Shown piece by piece: positions 22,577-26,358 of a stretch of 26,358 nt of DNA; positions within the stretch are counted from its first letter, which is position 1; each line of letters begins with the position of its first letter. A program made the position numbers and the translations under genes. The stretch spans positions 1 through 26,358 of the forward strand of contig JANNBJ010000077.1 in NCBI GenBank assembly GCA_031385325.1, given 5' to 3'. The notes under the pieces are model-generated. The model had not been told where the DNA came from and did no database searches. It saw only the letters and a list, made by a program, of their open reading frames with translations. This DNA is from SYFY01 sp031385325. Its GTDB lineage: Bacteria > Pseudomonadota > Gammaproteobacteria > Pseudomonadales > Azotimanducaceae.

Positions 22577-24748
22577 CTACCGCGACGCCAGACTCTGGTC
22601 CCCTCGCCGGACATTGACCGGAATGGCGCTCATCACCGGCATGCCGGTACGAACATCATAGTCCTGCTCCACGGAGGTCAGCCGACCGGTATTGGAGCCA
22701 ATGCTGAACAGTCGGTGATCCTCTGTTGGGGCATCACCGAAGGCATGTGCCATGGACACCACCCCAGGCCGAACATCGTCCGCCTCTTCGATCACTCCCA
22801 GGATCTTCGCATGGGCCGACATGATCTCCACCACATCGCCTGCGTGCAGACCCATCGACGCCACATCATCGGGATGCATGTAGGCCGGGTTGTAACGACC
22901 ATTTTTCATCAGCCTGGGAATGTCACGCCCGGAAGAGTTGTACACGTCGTTCAGTCGGCGGCTGACCAGACGATGCGTAAATGTGCCCTGGCCCGCATAA
23001 CCGCCGTGTCCGGTCAGTGGTTCCGCCCGTACTTCAGCCAACTCCGCCAGCATGTCCGGATTGCCGATATCGAGCATCTCCCCGCAGTCGTCCTGCCTGG
23101 GCAAAACCGTGATCGAGCTGTCCGCAAAAATATGTCCATGTGGGTACCGCTTAACTTCAGACAGCGGGATTCGCGACCCTGTGGTCATGATCTCGAACAG
23201 CTCATCTGTCGTGTATGACCTTGTCATATCGAGCTTTTGTCCGGCGAACACCAGTGGCAGTCCCAACCTCTGCGCGAGTCCGAAGAAGACCTGCCACTCT
23301 TCCAGCAGATCCGAATCGTTGGGAGGTAGAACCAACGCCGGCTGATACATGGCATAGGGCTCGGGATAACCGGTCGACGCGCCATAGAACCAGATGCCTT
23401 CGTTGGGCATGCTGATCGCCGGTGCTTCAAGACCAAGTTTCGGCGGCAGTACGTAGTGACTCATCCGCGCTGTCGCAGACAATTTGATGTCGAGACAGAC
23501 ATTGAGTTCCAGAGCCTTCATCGCAGCCCAGGTTTTCAGCTGGTCCGGCCATGCAACGAGAGGATTGCCGCCCACACTGAACAGGGCTTTGACCTGGCCT
23601 TCTCCTTCGAGAAGGATTTCATCCGCCAGTGCAGCAGCGGACAGACCGGCAGCATTTTCACCAAGGTCGCGCACACGCAGTCGAGTACCGTAACCGAAGG
23701 CACGAGGTTTGGGCTCGGCCTGGGCTCGCCCGCGGCGTTCCGGCAATAGCACAAACGGATTGGGCATGGCCTCGCCGGCTCTTAACCACCGACCGCACAG
23801 GGAGTTGATGACCAGCACCAGGTACTCGGTCAACGTGCCGCGTGGCGCCATGTTGGGTCCGGTACCTGCAGTCACCATGCCTCGCCGACCGCCCGCGAAT
23901 ATTCGTGTGGCTTCAACAAGCAGGTCCACTGGAACTTCAGCACGGGCTGCGACGTACTCGGGTGTATATCTTGCAACCGCAGCCTTGAGAGCTTCAAAGC
24001 CGGAAGTCTCCGCACTGATGAACGCCGCATCATGAAGACCTTCACGCAGGATCAGATGGATGATTCCAGCCAGAACAGTCGGATCTTCCCCGGGTTTGCA
24101 TTGCAGGTGCACCGCGGCATTTCGAGCGCTTTCGGTCAGCCGCGGATCAATCACGATCATCTTCATCCCGCGCGTGAGTGCATCGTGCAGCCGTTTGCCC
24201 GGATTGTATTGAGGGATGCCGCCCCACTTCGACAGCACCGGATTGGCGCCAACCAGCATCCAGGTATCGGATTCGGCAAAGGGTTGCGGACCGGCATGCC
24301 AACGACCGTGATAGGCGATGGCCATGGGCTTTCCGGGCTGATCGATGGATCCCGATGTGAAGTGCATCGGCGAGCCAATGGCTTGCATGAATGCTGCCGC
24401 CATCGCTGATCCGGCTGGATAAGGGAAGGCATAGGTGCCGGTGTAAAGGGCAATCGAACGCGGACCGTGATCTCCAAGCAATTGACCAAGCTTGGACGCG
24501 ATCTCGTCGAGCGCCGACGCTGACGTCGTCGTTACGTGGCTGGATCCAACTCGTTTTTGTGGGCGGAGCAGACGCTCGGGGTGGGCATGCTGCTCGGGCA
24601 ATTGACGCCCCTTGATGCAGGTGTAGCCGTGATACATGGGGTTGTCGATGTCACCGATCACCTTGATCGGCCGACCATCTTCAATGGTGACCTTGACGCC
24701 GCAAAAGGCATGGCAGAACCGGCAAATTGCAGTACGAACCTCAGTCAC
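22577..24748 (-). CDS. Molybdopterin/[4Fe-4S] oxidoreductase, DMSO-reductase superfamily
   Basis: A 723-aa enzyme binding a molybdopterin guanine dinucleotide and one [4Fe-4S] cluster. The N-terminal ligands are Cys9, Cys12, Cys16 and Cys44 (CRFCHAFC and CIKGR). The central and C-terminal molybdopterin domains follow, including NPGKRLHD, an acidic IDPRLTESARNAAV segment and the C-terminal dinucleotide-binding domain with NPAYMHPDDVASMGLHAGDVVEI. No twin-arginine signal is present, so it is cytoplasmic. The protein ligand to molybdenum cannot be fixed by eye; the region around FTSGSIDQPGK is the candidate. The start is GTG at 24748 with GGGGA about eight bases upstream. It follows MAPEG after 129 bases on the same strand. 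The reaction is unknown; no electron-transfer subunit is encoded beside it. Confidence 0.9.
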   Translation of the reverse strand: MTEVRTAICRFCHAFCGVKVTIEDGRPIKVIGDIDNPMYHGYTCIKGRQLPEQHAHPERLLRPQKRVGSSHVTTTSASALDEIASKLGQLLGDHGPRSIALYTGTYAFPYPAGSAMAAAFMQAIGSPMHFTSGSIDQPGKPMAIAYHGRWHAGPQPFAESDTWMLVGANPVLSKWGGIPQYNPGKRLHDALTRGMKMIVIDPRLTESARNAAVHLQCKPGEDPTVLAGIIHLILREGLHDAAFISAETSGFEALKAAVARYTPEYVAARAEVPVDLLVEATRIFAGGRRGMVTAGTGPNMAPRGTLTEYLVLVINSLCGRWLRAGEAMPNPFVLLPERRGRAQAEPKPRAFGYGTRLRVRDLGENAAGLSAAALADEILLEGEGQVKALFSVGGNPLVAWPDQLKTWAAMKALELNVCLDIKLSATARMSHYVLPPKLGLEAPAISMPNEGIWFYGASTGYPEPYAMYQPALVLPPNDSDLLEEWQVFFGLAQRLGLPLVFAGQKLDMTRSYTTDELFEIMTTGSRIPLSEVKRYPHGHIFADSSITVLPRQDDCGEMLDIGNPDMLAELAEVRAEPLTGHGGYAGQGTFTHRLVSRRLNDVYNSSGRDIPRLMKNGRYNPAYMHPDDVASMGLHAGDVVEIMSAHAKILGVIEEADDVRPGVVSMAHAFGDAPTEDHRLFSIGSNTGRLTSVEQDYDVRTGMPVMSAIPVNVRRGDQSLASR

Positions 24749-24877
24749 CCGGATATCCCCTCAAGTCCCTGGTACGCAGGACGCTACTCCGCTGGCCGCT
24801 GGTGTTCAAGCGACGGGATTGGCGGTACTTGCGCCTGTTCCCGGAATTCCAGCCAGGCCAGCCACTGGAGACGTTGG

Positions 24878-25300
24878 TCAGATAGTGTGCAGCGCCTGCA
24901 TGCCAAAGCCGATGAGTGAGCCCAGCACAAAGATGTAGATGGGTGGCATGCTCACCAGCAGACCCATGCTGCGAGCCTCAGCTGACTTGTAGTAGCCCAG
25001 CGCATAACCCAACCGGCCGATTGGCCATAACATGCCGATGCCCGCGGCCCAGAGCGGGCTGACCGCAAACGAAAAAAGCCAGATGCCGGGCAGGAACAGT
25101 GCCAGATGCTCAAGCGTGTTCTGATGAGCCCGAACATGTCGCAGGTATTCTTCCGGGCCATCGTGTGAAGGCGCAGGTACTTTAAAACGGCCACGCGCCA
25201 TGCCAGCTTTGAACAGGGTGAAGTAGTACACCAGCAGAGCCAGACTACTGACGATACCCGGCCAGGCGTAATCGCCCAAGTAATCGCCCAAGACGCTCAC
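24878..25300 (-). CDS. MAPEG-family membrane protein
   Basis: A 140-aa integral membrane protein with four hydrophobic segments (about 14-32, 64-80, 84-102, 113-133). RAHQNTLEHLALFLP (57-71) is the hallmark of MAPEG proteins (microsomal glutathione S-transferase and leukotriene C4 synthase family); the His59, Asn61 and Glu64 pattern is intact. Such proteins conjugate glutathione to, or reduce, lipophilic electrophiles in the membrane. The GTG at 25300 is chosen because it overlaps the stop of the preceding 72-aa gene as GTGA and begins just before the first helix; an upstream extension to 25363 would shadow that gene. It lies in the oxygenase cluster, suggesting detoxification of a reactive product. 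Confidence 0.88.
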   Translation of the reverse strand: MSVLGDYLGDYAWPGIVSSLALLVYYFTLFKAGMARGRFKVPAPSHDGPEEYLRHVRAHQNTLEHLALFLPGIWLFSFAVSPLWAAGIGMLWPIGRLGYALGYYKSAEARSMGLLVSMPPIYIFVLGSLIGFGMQALHTI

Positions 25301-25515
25301 TCCAGTGGATGTGATTTGCGCGCGTTCATCTGCGCCGCCGGGATGTTGCTGATCCAGACACACAGCTGCGGGTCCGCCTGACGAAGTTCACCGGAAATCC
25401 AGCGACCTGCACCATCGAAAACACCACACAGGTTGCCATCGGTAACGGTGACGTTGCCCTGCGCGTCAATCTCGTAGAGTGCCTTGGTAAAGGCGTGTCT
25501 CATGCCAGTGTTCAT
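25297..25515 (-). CDS. 72-aa protein encoded directly after the ring-hydroxylating oxygenase
   Basis: A small soluble protein with no named family that I can recall. It starts in the base next to the oxygenase stop (25516) with GAGGG about 10 bases upstream, and ends overlapping the MAPEG start (GTGA). A second ATG at codon 5 is possible. It shows predicted strand-rich segments (LYEIDAQGNVTVTDGN, GVFDGAGRWISGEL) and a conserved-looking ADPQLCVWI motif with two cysteines in the protein overall. The tight packing suggests a dedicated partner of the oxygenase, for example an assembly, substrate-binding or stabilising subunit; this is inference. Confidence 0.75.
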   Translation of the reverse strand: MNTGMRHAFTKALYEIDAQGNVTVTDGNLCGVFDGAGRWISGELRQADPQLCVWISNIPAAQMNARKSHPLE

Positions 25516-26358
25516 CTACTTGTTACCCTCGACCCACTCGCCCAGCTTGTAGTGCAGCCAACGAACCTTGGCTTCGTTGTACCGCGACAGGTAGATCGTC
25601 TTCATGTAGGTCGTCTCAAGCCCGGCCTGCACTTTTGGCATGTTGAACACGTCCTGATCGAACACACGACCGAGGAATCCGTAGGCTGCGGACCAGGGCT
25701 GGTCCGGCTCGAGCCAGTGAACTTTTGCAGCCGGCGGACGTTCACCCTGGAACGGCGCCATCATGATGCACTCCATGATGCTGGTTCGATGATCGTTACC
25801 GTTCGGGCGGAAACGATAGACGATGCGGTTGAACGCACCCCACGGATGGAAATTCGGGAAGAGTGTGTAGTCGAGGTTGTCGACCATCTCAGCATCGCAG
25901 TACGTATCAACGAGATCACCCATAACCGGACGCAGCATTTCCCGGCTGGCCGCTGCGCTCCAGGCGCGAGGCATCTTGCCCTGCAGGTCAGGCGTTGGAT
26001 CACCCTCGCGCAGGTCAAGCATGGACCGGACCACAGTTTCGGTCGGGATGTTGTCACCGAGTAACGGGCTCGGTGTCAGAGACGGCGTGATGACGCGTGC
26101 GCAGTTCTCCCACACGTCAACCTGGCTGTTGATATCGCCCAGCGCTTCCAGCATTTGCGGATGCGTGGCACTCACGTGGTAAGCCTCGCAGAACGCTTCC
26201 TGCGCGATCTTCCAGTTACAAGGCATCACTCTCGCGACATGCGCCATCTTGTACTGCTTTGATAGATCCCAGCGCTCGAACTGCCGGGCCAGATCAGCGA
26301 TGAAGTCATCAAACGGCGCGCAGTTCTGGTCCGGATTGATGAAGACAAAACCACCCCA
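25516..26358 (-). CDS. Rieske-type aromatic ring-hydroxylating oxygenase alpha subunit (partial, N terminus outside window)
   Basis: The C-terminal 280 residues of the catalytic subunit; the gene runs off the right edge in frame at WGGFVFINP, so the N-terminal Rieske [2Fe-2S] domain is not visible. The mononuclear iron site is present: NWKIAQEAFCEAYHVSATHP supplies the two histidines (61 and 66 of the visible part), and Asp163 in NLDYTLFPNFHPWG is the likely third ligand. WGGFVFIN is the usual junction between the Rieske and catalytic domains. Such enzymes hydroxylate aromatic or other hydrophobic substrates using a separate reductase, not seen here. It is the first visible gene of the minus-strand cluster with the 72-aa protein, MAPEG and molybdoenzyme. 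Confidence 0.93.
   Translation of the reverse strand, partial: WGGFVFINPDQNCAPFDDFIADLARQFERWDLSKQYKMAHVARVMPCNWKIAQEAFCEAYHVSATHPQMLEALGDINSQVDVWENCARVITPSLTPSPLLGDNIPTETVVRSMLDLREGDPTPDLQGKMPRAWSAAASREMLRPVMGDLVDTYCDAEMVDNLDYTLFPNFHPWGAFNRIVYRFRPNGNDHRTSIMECIMMAPFQGERPPAAKVHWLEPDQPWSAAYGFLGRVFDQDVFNMPKVQAGLETTYMKTIYLSRYNEAKVRWLHYKLGEWVEGNK

Noticed and set aside
22322..23218. Long plus-strand open frame opposite the molybdoenzyme
   Set aside because: It is antisense to a strongly recognisable enzyme, and its product (His/Arg-rich, no domain) looks like a shadow.
1..26358. Horizontal island, prophage, CRISPR or defence system
   Set aside because: No integrase, transposase, tRNA-flanking repeats, phage structural gene, spacer-repeat array or defence domain was recognised, and base composition looks even.

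Overview
The window looks like chromosomal DNA of a Gammaproteobacterium, probably an environmental or marine heterotroph. The best support is the close full-length match to gammaproteobacterial CysB, RlmA, RimO and the AcnD/PrpF pair. The DNA is evenly GC-rich and densely coded on both strands. I saw no tRNA, rRNA, CRISPR array, transposase, integrase or phage gene. No species can be named from sequence alone.

Layout. Positions 1-100 hold a nested inverted-repeat element. 218-2970 is a two-gene molybdenum hydroxylase operon: a [2Fe-2S] subunit and a Tat-exported Mo-binding subunit. 3020-6809 (minus) is acnD-prpF, the AcnD-type dehydration step of the methylcitrate route for propionate, without prpB or prpC. 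A divergent TauD/TfdA-type dioxygenase follows at 7018-7950, separated from acnD by a region with a four-unit 10-bp tandem repeat. 7994-9798 (minus) is an rlmA-like rRNA methyltransferase followed by a ribokinase-type kinase. A small secreted protein lies at 9893-10219.

10231-15165 is mostly housekeeping: cysB, a cytosolic-type 5'-nucleotidase and a DUF465/YdcH protein on minus; a membrane-anchored J protein and a PilZ-like protein on plus; then TerB-like, a 45-aa membrane protein and rimO on minus. 15343-18119 is a plus-strand catabolic-looking operon (aldo/keto reductase, zinc alcohol dehydrogenase, SnoaL-like protein) facing an SDR dehydrogenase (18161-19021). Next are a minimal secreted RlpA-like protein and a coupled pair, PhoD-like phosphatase plus epoxide hydrolase (19746-22270).

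The right end (22299-26358, minus) is a compact cluster: a Rieske-type ring-hydroxylating oxygenase cut by the window edge, a 72-aa protein, a MAPEG membrane protein, a cytoplasmic molybdopterin/[4Fe-4S] oxidoreductase, and a split small membrane-protein locus. The oxygenase, dehydrogenases, reductases, epoxide hydrolase and molybdoenzymes together suggest breakdown of hydrophobic or aromatic compounds, with propionyl-CoA disposal nearby; no substrate can be assigned. The points most worth a second look are this right-end cluster and the split locus after its molybdoenzyme, where a 29-codon frame with a strong ribosome binding site overlaps a hydrophobic 52-codon frame by TTGA.
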